Part shown: positions 36,302 through 44,657 of the stretch, piece after piece
How the letters are laid out: each line of letters begins with the position of its first letter
Position numbering within the stretch: position 1 is the stretch's first letter
Assembly (NCBI RefSeq): GCF_000797465.1
Contig: NZ_JSWG01000001.1
Coordinates: 248,001 to 312,000 of the forward strand
Source: Psychroserpens jangbogonensis
Lineage (GTDB): Bacteria > Bacteroidota > Bacteroidia > Flavobacteriales > Flavobacteriaceae
Length of the DNA stretch: 64,000 nt
Direction: 5' to 3'
Program-made: the position numbers and the translations under genes
Notes under the pieces: generated by a model
The model's database searches: none
Told to the model about the DNA's origin: nothing
Seen by the model: the letters and a program-made list of their open reading frames with translations, nothing else

Positions 36302-38182
36302 TCAATTTATTAATGATTTCAAGCATTTCTTAATTAATAGAACAAAATTATGAATACTTGGGTTTCGGAATATAAAAAGCATTAAATAATCTTTTACATT
36401 AAACTGTATAATTTCATCAATCCGAACATCTTTGATAGGCTTAATCTTCTGTTTTAAAGATTGTGGCTCTTTGTAAGCAGAAGGCTTTATGTTAAATTCA
36501 TTGAAAATTGCATCTTTAAATTGAAATCTGTTAAAAATATTAGCTAACATTTTCCCAGTACTAAAAAGGTCTGAGTATTGCCCTTCTTTATATTTGAATT
36601 GCTCACCTAATCCTAAAGGATTGATTGCTTTCTTCGATTCCGAAAGTTTAACTGCCCAACCAAAATCAAACAACTTTAGATGAATCGCATGTTGTTTATC
36701 GAAATACACCATTAAATTTTCAGGTTTAATATCACGATGCATTATTTCATTTTTTAATAACACTTCGTTAAAGTAAACCAACTGTTTCATTAAACTTATA
36801 ATATTTTTTTTATTCCAGAAACGTCGATCTTGGGTTGCTAAATCAAGTGTTTTCCCTTTTAATTTTTCTATGACAACATAACAATTATTTAACTCTAATA
36901 CATGGTTATTAATCTTAGGAACAAATTCAGTTTCTTTTAAAAGGTCAAGAAAGTAAAACTCATTTTTGATAATTAAATCGCTACCGTATTTAGTAATAAA
37001 TTTTCCGTTATCATATACTTCAGTAAAAAAAATATCATTTTCAAAGCGCGCTTGTCGTGATGCAATCAACTTACCAAATTTTGAAAGACGATTACTTTCA
37101 TATTTTAAAAATAATTGATTAAAATAAACCGTCTTATCTATTGGTACTGTATAAGAGTATGTCTTTGTATTCATAAATGAATTTAATACAGTCTTAATTT
37201 CATCAAATGCATAATTAGACCTATAGTCAACGTTCAATTCTTTAGACATGTTCTCTAATCGCTCAATATAATCATCCTTAACGCCTTTTTTCTGTATATA
37301 GGCATGATATAGAAGTGAATAGAAATAATTTTTAAGATCAGGCACTTTAATAATAGAATTGAAATAAATCGTTTCATTTAAAATGTCACGCTGCCATTTA
37401 ATATCATAATACTGATCTCCAACAAATCTAAAATCAAATGGTACAATTGTATTTGCAATTTCAATACCGTAATGAACTCTATACTCCTTATCTGGAAAAC
37501 AACTTTTCGCCAAAGTAAGGTATTTCATATAATTAAAATCCTCTACTAATAAATCGATATCTCCATGACCATCGACAGTGTATTCTTCAGGTAAACATTC
37601 ATAATTTCTAAGGACACAATAATTAATAGAGTTATTCAAAACATAAAAAAGTTCGTCAATATTCTTATAACCATTTACACCTAAACAATTTTGATTATGT
37701 AACTGATTTCTCATTCCATCAGAAGAATATTTTTTCAGATAATCTTGAATATTCAATCCTAACAGTAAGGTTAAGTCTTTATTGGATTCAAACAAATTAT
37801 CAGAGGCATGTATTTTATGACCTCCACCAATGCTTTTTCTTAAAGAATCTTTAAGATCAAAAACCTTAGTATTTACTTTGCGGTTTCCACTAGATGTGAT
37901 TCTAAAGTCATAGATTGGTGAAAAATCTTCATAAACAAATAAAGTAAAAATTTCGTCACCACAATGTTTTACTTTATTCTTAAGAAGAATATCGAAGTTA
38001 GCTACGTCTAAATGTTTCTGGGAGTGCGCATAAAATATTTTTAGGTTATCATTAAAATATTCTTTATCCCATTCAATCTCAATCACAGAAAGCAGCTTGA
38101 AGCTATTGCTCAATTGTTTTTCAATACTCTCTTTTGCTTGTGATGCATTTGACCATACAATCATAGTATGTAGTTCACTCAT
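36302..38182 (-). CDS. Nucleotidyltransferase-like / protein-kinase-like fusion protein
   Basis: A 626-residue cytosolic protein with three parts. Residues about 1-150 are unrecognised, with a conserved-looking SIGGGHKIHASDNLFESNKD stretch (117-136). Residues about 165-320 resemble a nucleotidyltransferase-fold domain: HGDIDLLVED (206-215) supplies the paired acidic residues and VPFDFRF a third. Residues about 380-600 are a eukaryotic-like kinase: candidate ATP lysine K398, E408, catalytic loop HRDIKPEN (482-489) and DFG (506-508). By analogy to WbdD of E. coli O9a, a glycan kinase is more likely than a protein kinase in this locus (inference). The whole architecture is not one I recognise. 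Confidence 0.78.
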   Translation of the reverse strand: MSELHTMIVWSNASQAKESIEKQLSNSFKLLSVIEIEWDKEYFNDNLKIFYAHSQKHLDVANFDILLKNKVKHCGDEIFTLFVYEDFSPIYDFRITSSGNRKVNTKVFDLKDSLRKSIGGGHKIHASDNLFESNKDLTLLLGLNIQDYLKKYSSDGMRNQLHNQNCLGVNGYKNIDELFYVLNNSINYCVLRNYECLPEEYTVDGHGDIDLLVEDFNYMKYLTLAKSCFPDKEYRVHYGIEIANTIVPFDFRFVGDQYYDIKWQRDILNETIYFNSIIKVPDLKNYFYSLLYHAYIQKKGVKDDYIERLENMSKELNVDYRSNYAFDEIKTVLNSFMNTKTYSYTVPIDKTVYFNQLFLKYESNRLSKFGKLIASRQARFENDIFFTEVYDNGKFITKYGSDLIIKNEFYFLDLLKETEFVPKINNHVLELNNCYVVIEKLKGKTLDLATQDRRFWNKKNIISLMKQLVYFNEVLLKNEIMHRDIKPENLMVYFDKQHAIHLKLFDFGWAVKLSESKKAINPLGLGEQFKYKEGQYSDLFSTGKMLANIFNRFQFKDAIFNEFNIKPSAYKEPQSLKQKIKPIKDVRIDEIIQFNVKDYLMLFIFRNPSIHNFVLLIKKCLKSLIN

Positions 38183-38241
38183 GATATTAAATTAGTTTTT
38201 TCGTTAAATATCTTTTTTTAAAACTATTACAATCTTAAAAT

Positions 38242-39204
38242 CTATACTTGAGTCTTTAAAAGTGTTCTTTTCTTCAAAATAATCCGCTTCTTATAAAACT
38301 GATAGAAATATTTTATTATTCTTAATTGATTTTCAGTATAAAACACCCAAGAATTTTTATAGAACTCTTTATTAAAGAAATACAATACATTACCAAAGTT
38401 ATGCGCTTTTAAAAAAGGTTTTCGGCTTGGTCCTGTGTAATGTATAAAATCTACTTCAGTACTTGTTTTTTCTTTAACAGCGTCAATATTCAACTTTTGG
38501 TATTTAGCTTCATCTTCTTTACCATAAATGCCGTTATTAACAGCTTTAACTTCTAATTCATTTTGAAAACTCAATATATTAACTACAAAATTAAAAAAAC
38601 CTTGATCTCCAAATTTAAAACGAGTTTGTTTTGAAAACCCGGTATTTAATTCATCTCTATACTGTGTTAAATAGTGTTTTATTGGTTTTATTAAACCTTT
38701 ACTCATTATAAAATGTCCTGATGAAAAATACCATAAATGTTTTAAATCAAATTGTACTTCCTCAAAAGAAGTTGGCTTAAAAGCAAAGTTATTAAATAGT
38801 TTTGCTAGCTTTTCATCGTGGTAGTCTAAGGATTTCCCTTGAAGGATATAAAAATCATTTTTTAAGTTTTCTAATTTAGCCTTAAAATCACTGCTAGTAA
38901 TTATAGAGTCAGCATCCATGTGTAAATAATAATCATATACTAAACCCATTTCAGGCAAAAAACAGAGGTTTATTTTGGTTAATAAACCCGTTAATTTAAG
39001 ATCGTGATAGGTATTTATTTCTTTTGTTGAAATTACAGTGACATTTTCTTTATTTTCAATGGATTTGATATTAAAATCTCCATCTTTTAAAACAATAACT
39101 TGATTTTCTATACCATAATGTTCTATACTAGCTATTAAAGCTTTACAATAATGAATATGGCTTTTTGCCAACGAAATAACTATAACTAGAGATTTTTCTT
39201 TCAT
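38242..39204 (-). CDS. Predicted GT-A glycosyltransferase (unclassified)
   Basis: A 320-residue protein with an N-terminal strand-helix pattern (LVIVISLAKSHIHYCKALIASIEHYG) and a D-x-D motif in YYLHMDADSII (D97, D99), as in GT8/GT77-like nucleotide-diphospho-sugar transferases. A later FKFGDQGFFNFVV segment matches the DQ-type acidic motif of these families. The C-terminus is strongly basic. It lies 4 nt from asnB. The exact CAZy family cannot be assigned by eye. Confidence 0.75.
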   Translation of the reverse strand: MKEKSLVIVISLAKSHIHYCKALIASIEHYGIENQVIVLKDGDFNIKSIENKENVTVISTKEINTYHDLKLTGLLTKINLCFLPEMGLVYDYYLHMDADSIITSSDFKAKLENLKNDFYILQGKSLDYHDEKLAKLFNNFAFKPTSFEEVQFDLKHLWYFSSGHFIMSKGLIKPIKHYLTQYRDELNTGFSKQTRFKFGDQGFFNFVVNILSFQNELEVKAVNNGIYGKEDEAKYQKLNIDAVKEKTSTEVDFIHYTGPSRKPFLKAHNFGNVLYFFNKEFYKNSWVFYTENQLRIIKYFYQFYKKRIILKKRTLLKTQV

Positions 39205-39208
39205 AAAA

Positions 39209-41056
39209 TTAGTTAATCACATGTTTTACTGCCCATTTTTGCCAAGCATATATATGCCAAACTCCCCAAGACGAAAATAATCCTTTATTATAATACTCTC
39301 TTACAGATGCTTTAATACGTTCTATATCTAGAAATTCTGCACCATAAAATGGAATTTCAAAAATGTGATACATAACATCTTCTTTTAATTGATTGTTTAA
39401 CCAATCGTCTAAAGGCACCATAAAACCCATTTTCTTTTTATTGATTAAAGTCTCTGGCACAAACTGACTTAAACAGTCTTTTAATGTTTTCTTTAATACT
39501 TTATGCTTTGATAAATCGGATTCTAAACTCCATGAGAATTCAATACTATCTTTATCTAAAAATGGAACGCGGACTTCTAAACTATTTGCCATACTAGATC
39601 GATCTACCTTGATAAGTACACGCTGTAAATGTGCATAAAACTCGTTATGCCTTAGACTATGTAACAATTGTTTTTTAGTAGATACCTCATCAAAATTATA
39701 CAATTCTAAAAGTTCATTAGAATACGAGATATTAGGAAACATTTCATCTAATTGTTGTGGAAAAATATGCATATGTTTTGCCATTTGCCAATTACTAAAT
39801 GTCTTATAGTAAAACGGTGCAGACACATTACTCAAATTACTGCGATTTAATAATCTGACTAATGGTTTTCTAATACTAAAGGGGATTTTAAACAAATAGT
39901 AATGTTCTATAAATTGCCTAAACCTCGGGTATCCATAAAATAATTCGTCTCCTCCATCACCAGATAACATCACTTTATAATTTTTAGCAGCATGCTTAGT
40001 TAACAAATACGTAGGTAAAGATGAATAGTCGCCAAAAGGTTCTGCACATTTTTCAAAATAACTATCAATGTTCTCTAAAATTTCAGAAGTTTTTACTGTA
40101 AAAATATCTTGATTTACTGAAAGTACTTTTGCATAATCTTCAGCTATTTCACTTTCATTAAGAGACTTATCATCTACTTTTAAGGTTATAGCTTCAATAT
40201 CCGATTTATTTGATTTTGAATGTGCAGTAACTAGTGGACTATCTACTCCTCCACTCAAAAATGTTGCTATTGGAACATCGCTAATTAATTGCCTTTTAGT
40301 AATCGTTTCTAATAACTTATTGTATTGACTAGCAGTTTGATTGTTTTCCTTTTTTTGATTCGTAGCTATTTTTTCAAAGCTAATAAGTTGTTTTTTATTT
40401 AATGTTTTATCGCTTTTAAATTCTATTAATTCTCCTGGATTGACTTGAAAAATTGATTGATAAATAGTATTAGGTGCTTGCATGTAGCCAAACCCAAAAT
40501 ATTCCTTCATAATTTCAGCTCGAAGGTTTAAGTGATCACTAAACCATGGATGCTTAAAAACTTGATCAAATTGTGAAGCTGTGACTAAACCTTGTCCATT
40601 AATACCATAAAACAAAGGTTTAATTCCTGAAAAATCTCGTGTAATAGACACAGTATCCGTTTTTGTATCTACAACAGTAATCGCGAACATTCCGTTTAAT
40701 TTCTTAACAGTTTCTTCAATTCCAATACTATCAAATAAGTGAACGAGAACTTCTGTATCAGATGAGGATTGTAAGTCTTTTAGTTGGTAATCTTCAGCTA
40801 GTGCTTTGAAATTATAAATTTCGCCATTAAACACAACGTCATAGCGTCCTGAAGGGCTTCGCTTAGGCTGATTTCCGTTAGAAGAAAGATCCAAAATTGA
40901 TAAGCGATTAAAGCCTAATTGATAATTTCGTCCTCGCTTGGTCTCAGTTGAATCTGGTCCACGATGTTTTGATAAGTCTAAAATTTCAGAAAACACTTTT
41001 ACTGATGTTAACGAGTCCTCTTCATTGAAATTAAATTCTCCTAAAAATCCACACAT
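39209..41056 (-). CDS. asnB: Glutamine-dependent asparagine synthetase-type amidotransferase
   Basis: A 615-residue complete AsnB-family protein. The N-terminal Ntn glutaminase has the nucleophile Cys2 (MCGFLGEF), HRGPDS (31-36) and VVFNGEIYN; the synthetase half has PP-loop SGGVDS (268-273) and LSGDGGDELFYGYPRF. In polysaccharide clusters such enzymes (WbpS-like) convert a uronic acid carboxyl into an amide, and the nearby HexNAc 6-dehydrogenase gene supplies a suitable substrate. A plain asparagine synthetase role cannot be excluded. Confidence 0.9.
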   Translation of the reverse strand: MCGFLGEFNFNEEDSLTSVKVFSEILDLSKHRGPDSTETKRGRNYQLGFNRLSILDLSSNGNQPKRSPSGRYDVVFNGEIYNFKALAEDYQLKDLQSSSDTEVLVHLFDSIGIEETVKKLNGMFAITVVDTKTDTVSITRDFSGIKPLFYGINGQGLVTASQFDQVFKHPWFSDHLNLRAEIMKEYFGFGYMQAPNTIYQSIFQVNPGELIEFKSDKTLNKKQLISFEKIATNQKKENNQTASQYNKLLETITKRQLISDVPIATFLSGGVDSPLVTAHSKSNKSDIEAITLKVDDKSLNESEIAEDYAKVLSVNQDIFTVKTSEILENIDSYFEKCAEPFGDYSSLPTYLLTKHAAKNYKVMLSGDGGDELFYGYPRFRQFIEHYYLFKIPFSIRKPLVRLLNRSNLSNVSAPFYYKTFSNWQMAKHMHIFPQQLDEMFPNISYSNELLELYNFDEVSTKKQLLHSLRHNEFYAHLQRVLIKVDRSSMANSLEVRVPFLDKDSIEFSWSLESDLSKHKVLKKTLKDCLSQFVPETLINKKKMGFMVPLDDWLNNQLKEDVMYHIFEIPFYGAEFLDIERIKASVREYYNKGLFSSWGVWHIYAWQKWAVKHVIN

Positions 41057-41103
41057 TTATATAATCTTTTAAGCTGAATGCAATATAAATTCATTATCAG
41101 TAA

Positions 41104-42114
41104 TCATTGAATAAAACTGGCTGTTTCTTTAGCTATAGAGATCCAGTCAAAGTCTTTTTTAATATCAAATAAATAGTTAGAGACTTCTAACCTGAATTTT
41201 TCTGAAAAACAGATTTTATTTAACAAGTCCTCTTCTGAAATCGAATCGATATACAATGGGTAATCAGCACCTAAATATTCTTCAACGTCACCTACCTTAT
41301 TCGTTATCAAAGAAGTTTCTGTAGCTATTGATTCTAAAACAACATTAGATGCAAGGCAATAATCTTGAAATAAAATTACTGCTTTCGCTTTATTATAAAG
41401 TAATCTCAAATCATCATCTTGGATATAGTCACTAATAACATCCAAGTCTTTAATATTTACATATGATTTTTGAATCTCCCTGTTCTTTGCAATCAATAAA
41501 AAGCTTGCTTTAACATCTAATTCTTTTATTTTATTTATAATCTCAATTTGTTTTTTATGGTTTCTGTTACTAATGCCAATTATGAGATATAAATTTTGTT
41601 TTTTTACACTAGTATTCCTCTTCCAATAATTTAGGTCAATACCGTGTGGTATAATTTTAATATTATTGTATTTTAGTGATAATATCGATGAAGATAAACC
41701 AATAATACCATTAAAGGCTGACGCTAAATTGTTATTATAAAAAGAAAACTCTTGACTTATTTCTATCGGCCAATGTAATGTTCCATAAACCTTAAGACGC
41801 TTCAAATTAAACTTCCTTTTTACTAAAGGCAATAAAAAAGCATCTTTATCTGCATATAAATAAAAAACAGGATTCCCAGTGATTAGTGCTTTAAATAATA
41901 CAATTAACTCTTTACCCAAGTTGAGTTTTATATAATGTTTTGGTGTATTTTTTTTTATTAGAAAAAATAGCAGATTACTTAACAATTTGTTAGATTTAAT
42001 TCTTTTAAAATTGTTATCATATTTTACAATTTGCTCGTAACCAGAATGATTTTTCACATTCTCAATTTTGCGTAAATCATATCTATTTATGTAATATATT
42101 GTTTTACTATTCAT
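41104..42114 (-). CDS. Glycosyltransferase, GT4-like (divergent)
   Basis: A 336-residue GT-B-like protein. The donor half has YLIIGISNRNHKKQIEIINKI and YCLASNVVLESIATETSLITNKVGDVEEYLG, the GT4 donor motif in which the first glutamate of E-x7-E is replaced by cysteine. The N-terminal half is short and basic. Function as a glycosyltransferase is likely, but the altered motif makes family assignment less certain. It lies 47 nt before the asnB gene in transcript order. Confidence 0.75.
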   Translation of the reverse strand: MNSKTIYYINRYDLRKIENVKNHSGYEQIVKYDNNFKRIKSNKLLSNLLFFLIKKNTPKHYIKLNLGKELIVLFKALITGNPVFYLYADKDAFLLPLVKRKFNLKRLKVYGTLHWPIEISQEFSFYNNNLASAFNGIIGLSSSILSLKYNNIKIIPHGIDLNYWKRNTSVKKQNLYLIIGISNRNHKKQIEIINKIKELDVKASFLLIAKNREIQKSYVNIKDLDVISDYIQDDDLRLLYNKAKAVILFQDYCLASNVVLESIATETSLITNKVGDVEEYLGADYPLYIDSISEEDLLNKICFSEKFRLEVSNYLFDIKKDFDWISIAKETASFIQ

Positions 42115-42154
42115 AAAGGTTATTGTAAAAGGATTTTTACAAAATAAAACTATT

Positions 42155-42991
42155 CTAAAATATTACACCTGAACCTTTTAACGCATCAATGTTTGGGAAA
42201 TAAAAATCATCTAAGCCAATATTTTTATTCAACACTAAAGGCTTATCTGTTAAGAAATTAAGGGCATAAATATCTTCAAGACCTTCAGGAAATGTGTGTC
42301 CAATTGACAAATAATAATCTCTATATTTAAACAGAGGCTCGTCACTTTGAGGTTTAACAAAAACACATGGCTTATTTAAAGCATGTGCGAATACAATACC
42401 ATGTAAGGAAGATGCATAAACTACCTTTGATTTTAAAATTTCTTTTGCAATTTTATAAGGACTATTGTCAATATCTACTACTTTAATTTCTTTAGGGTAA
42501 TTACCTTTATAAACTATATTATCTCTAAAATGTGGAATAAAAATAATTTGTTTTTCTTTACTTTTCTTTACATCAATGTTATAAACTTCTTTGATTAAAA
42601 GACCTGGATCATATTCAAATTTTAAGTTTGATAAATTTGCGTTTTTCTTTTCAAAAAACGATTTAGTTAAAGGGCCTCTTACACCATTTATGCGAAGTGA
42701 TTCAATAAGTTCTTGACTAAATGTTATATCATTTCCTTTCCAACCGATTCCATTAATGATATCATTTTTTTTGACTTCATTCATAACAGAACCGACCATT
42801 AATAGTCTATTTCCTTGATTGGATATATTTTCTGGATTTTCACCATATAAATATTTTATTAAATCTATATTAAATATATCTCCTGCATTTCCATGCTTAA
42901 AGACCATTCTTTCAGGATATAAAAATTTATATTTATAATATTTATACTTAGTAACTTTTCTTTTGTGCCAATAAAAGGTTCTTAAGGCCAT
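42155..42991 (-). CDS. Polysaccharide pyruvyl transferase family protein
   Basis: A 278-residue protein of the PS_pyruv_trans family, which adds ketal-linked pyruvate to sugars using phosphoenolpyruvate. Marks are HGNAGDIFNIDLIKYLYG near the start, a GIGWKG loop, RGPLTKSFFEK with the following DPGLLI, IIFIPHFRDN, and the signature SSLHGIVFAHALNKPCVFVKP. It overlaps the upstream gene by 10 nt. Pyruvylation would add another acidic group; members of this family can also act on other acceptors. Confidence 0.87.
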   Translation of the reverse strand: MALRTFYWHKRKVTKYKYYKYKFLYPERMVFKHGNAGDIFNIDLIKYLYGENPENISNQGNRLLMVGSVMNEVKKNDIINGIGWKGNDITFSQELIESLRINGVRGPLTKSFFEKKNANLSNLKFEYDPGLLIKEVYNIDVKKSKEKQIIFIPHFRDNIVYKGNYPKEIKVVDIDNSPYKIAKEILKSKVVYASSLHGIVFAHALNKPCVFVKPQSDEPLFKYRDYYLSIGHTFPEGLEDIYALNFLTDKPLVLNKNIGLDDFYFPNIDALKGSGVIF

Positions 42992-43869
42992 ATTTTTTTA
43001 AGTTTTATAGTTACTATGTTCCAATCAATATCATTAATTCCATAGCTTATAATCAAATTCTCACCAAATCTATGAATTCCTGAAAAATATGTGCAGGAAA
43101 TAAGGTTTTTATTAAATTTATATTTAGCTCCTAGTAATGATTTCAAAGAATGTATAATACAATGTCTATTCGTTTTTACTGTAGGAGTAGTATTTATAAT
43201 TAGTCTACAAGGCTTACCTAAATATAATCTCTTTCTCTTTCTGAAAAATTTTTTGTGAGCTATAAATCCATATCCATCATCTAATTCTAATAATGGTGTT
43301 CCTATAGAAAAATTCTCAAGATATTGGTTTTCATCTACAAAAAATTTCTCAAATATTATAGTATGATCTCCAGTTTCTGATGCTTTTAAAATCGTTAATG
43401 GACTTAAGCTATAGAGTGAATACAACGTGTTATTTTCAACATAAAAAGCCCAGTTCTTTTCTGTTCTTGCTCTTTGTGCATAATTACAAACAAAGTATTC
43501 GGTTATCTGATGTTTATCTATTTTAAGAAGAACTATTTCATTCTGTTTTTCAGTTGCGTCGCCAGTATTAAATGTACAGCAAACCTCATTGTTCATTATA
43601 AACATCTTAGGGTCAGCTACTTTTATAATGTCTAAATTTTGGTGAAAATATTCAGATAAATTTATTTTTGTAATTGTATTCTCATCTTCCCATACATAGA
43701 TAATCGCTAAAATGGTTTGAGATGTCTCATCAAACATTCGTAAAGCCATATAGCTCACATTACGATAAATCACAAAACTAGAATTAAAAACAAATTTTAT
43801 GTTTAAAAGTGTTTTCTGAAGCTCATCTGGTATTGGGAAGGGCTTATGTTTTTTTAACCTTGTAACCAT
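42982..43869 (-). CDS. GH130-like beta-propeller protein
   Basis: A 295-residue protein whose spaced motifs resemble the five-bladed propeller of GH130 glycoside phosphorylases and relatives: VADPKMFIMNNEVCCTFN, RTEKNWAFYVENNTLYSLYSLSP, FSIGTPLLELDDGYGFIAHKKF and YFSGIHRFGENLIISYGINDID. It has no signal peptide. In this setting a cytoplasmic trimming, phosphorolysis or inactive glycan-binding role is possible (inference). It overlaps both neighbouring genes (10 and 16 nt), so is tightly coupled to the pyruvyl transferase. Family assignment is from motif memory only. Confidence 0.6.
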   Translation of the reverse strand: MVTRLKKHKPFPIPDELQKTLLNIKFVFNSSFVIYRNVSYMALRMFDETSQTILAIIYVWEDENTITKINLSEYFHQNLDIIKVADPKMFIMNNEVCCTFNTGDATEKQNEIVLLKIDKHQITEYFVCNYAQRARTEKNWAFYVENNTLYSLYSLSPLTILKASETGDHTIIFEKFFVDENQYLENFSIGTPLLELDDGYGFIAHKKFFRKRKRLYLGKPCRLIINTTPTVKTNRHCIIHSLKSLLGAKYKFNKNLISCTYFSGIHRFGENLIISYGINDIDWNIVTIKLKKIWP

Positions 43870-44636
43870 CGTTTTAGTATACTTTTAACACGAAATGTAA
43901 ATGATTTATTTTTCACTTGATGTTTATTACAATTATAACGTTCAAGAGTATTTATACCATACTTTTCTAGTGTGGAGTTTGAAACTAATGATGCATGTAA
44001 GTTAAATTTTAATTGAGTCTCAATATAATTATTTCTCTTTACTTGACCTCTACCAGTAAAGTGTAAGATAAAAGGTTTATGAACATCTATTTCAGATAAG
44101 TTTTCCCATCTACTATTAAAACAATTATAATCATAAAGGTCTAGTTTACCTTTATAAGATGTGTTTTCTAACAATAAATAGACCATTATATCTTGATCAC
44201 CATTAGTAAAAAAACCTAACTTATCTGGCCACCATTCTTTCACAAAATTCAATTCTATTTTTAATACATCTTGAAAAAAACGTTTTGAAAGCTCGTTGCA
44301 CTTTACGATAAATTGACCTGAGCTAAAATGAGTTTTTAACTCTTTAAAAGAAGGACTTTTACATAATGAAATAAAACTATCGTTTTTAGGAGCATACTCC
44401 ATAATATCTTTTTCAAAATCAAAAAAGAAAGCATCATCATCAATCCAAACAATATAATCGTAATCATCAATATGGTGTAATATGTATGCTATTTTATTTA
44501 AATAGTTATTGTTTAACGTCGTTGGCCAATTACAATGTATATATGAATAACCATAAGTATCAGCATAAATTTTATGATTTATATTAGCTTTAAATTCTGT
44601 TGCTGGAAATCTTCCAGATATAATACAGGTTGACAT
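43854..44636 (-). CDS. Glycosyltransferase resembling the GT34 (GMA12/MNN10) family
   Basis: A 260-residue GT-A protein. The N-terminus STCIISGRFPATEF and the pattern HKIYADTYGYSYIHCN, YDYIVWIDDDAFFFDFEKDIMEYAP (DDD at 66-68) and TNGDQDIMVYLLL match the GT34 layout of fungal and plant alpha-galactosyl- and xylosyltransferases. The closing IDVHKPFILHFTGRGQVKR supplies the His expected for metal and donor binding. Bacterial examples occur in capsule loci. The sugar is unknown. Confidence 0.75.
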   Translation of the reverse strand: MSTCIISGRFPATEFKANINHKIYADTYGYSYIHCNWPTTLNNNYLNKIAYILHHIDDYDYIVWIDDDAFFFDFEKDIMEYAPKNDSFISLCKSPSFKELKTHFSSGQFIVKCNELSKRFFQDVLKIELNFVKEWWPDKLGFFTNGDQDIMVYLLLENTSYKGKLDLYDYNCFNSRWENLSEIDVHKPFILHFTGRGQVKRNNYIETQLKFNLHASLVSNSTLEKYGINTLERYNCNKHQVKNKSFTFRVKSILKRWLQG

Positions 44637-44657
44637 AAACGATACTAAATTATTTTG

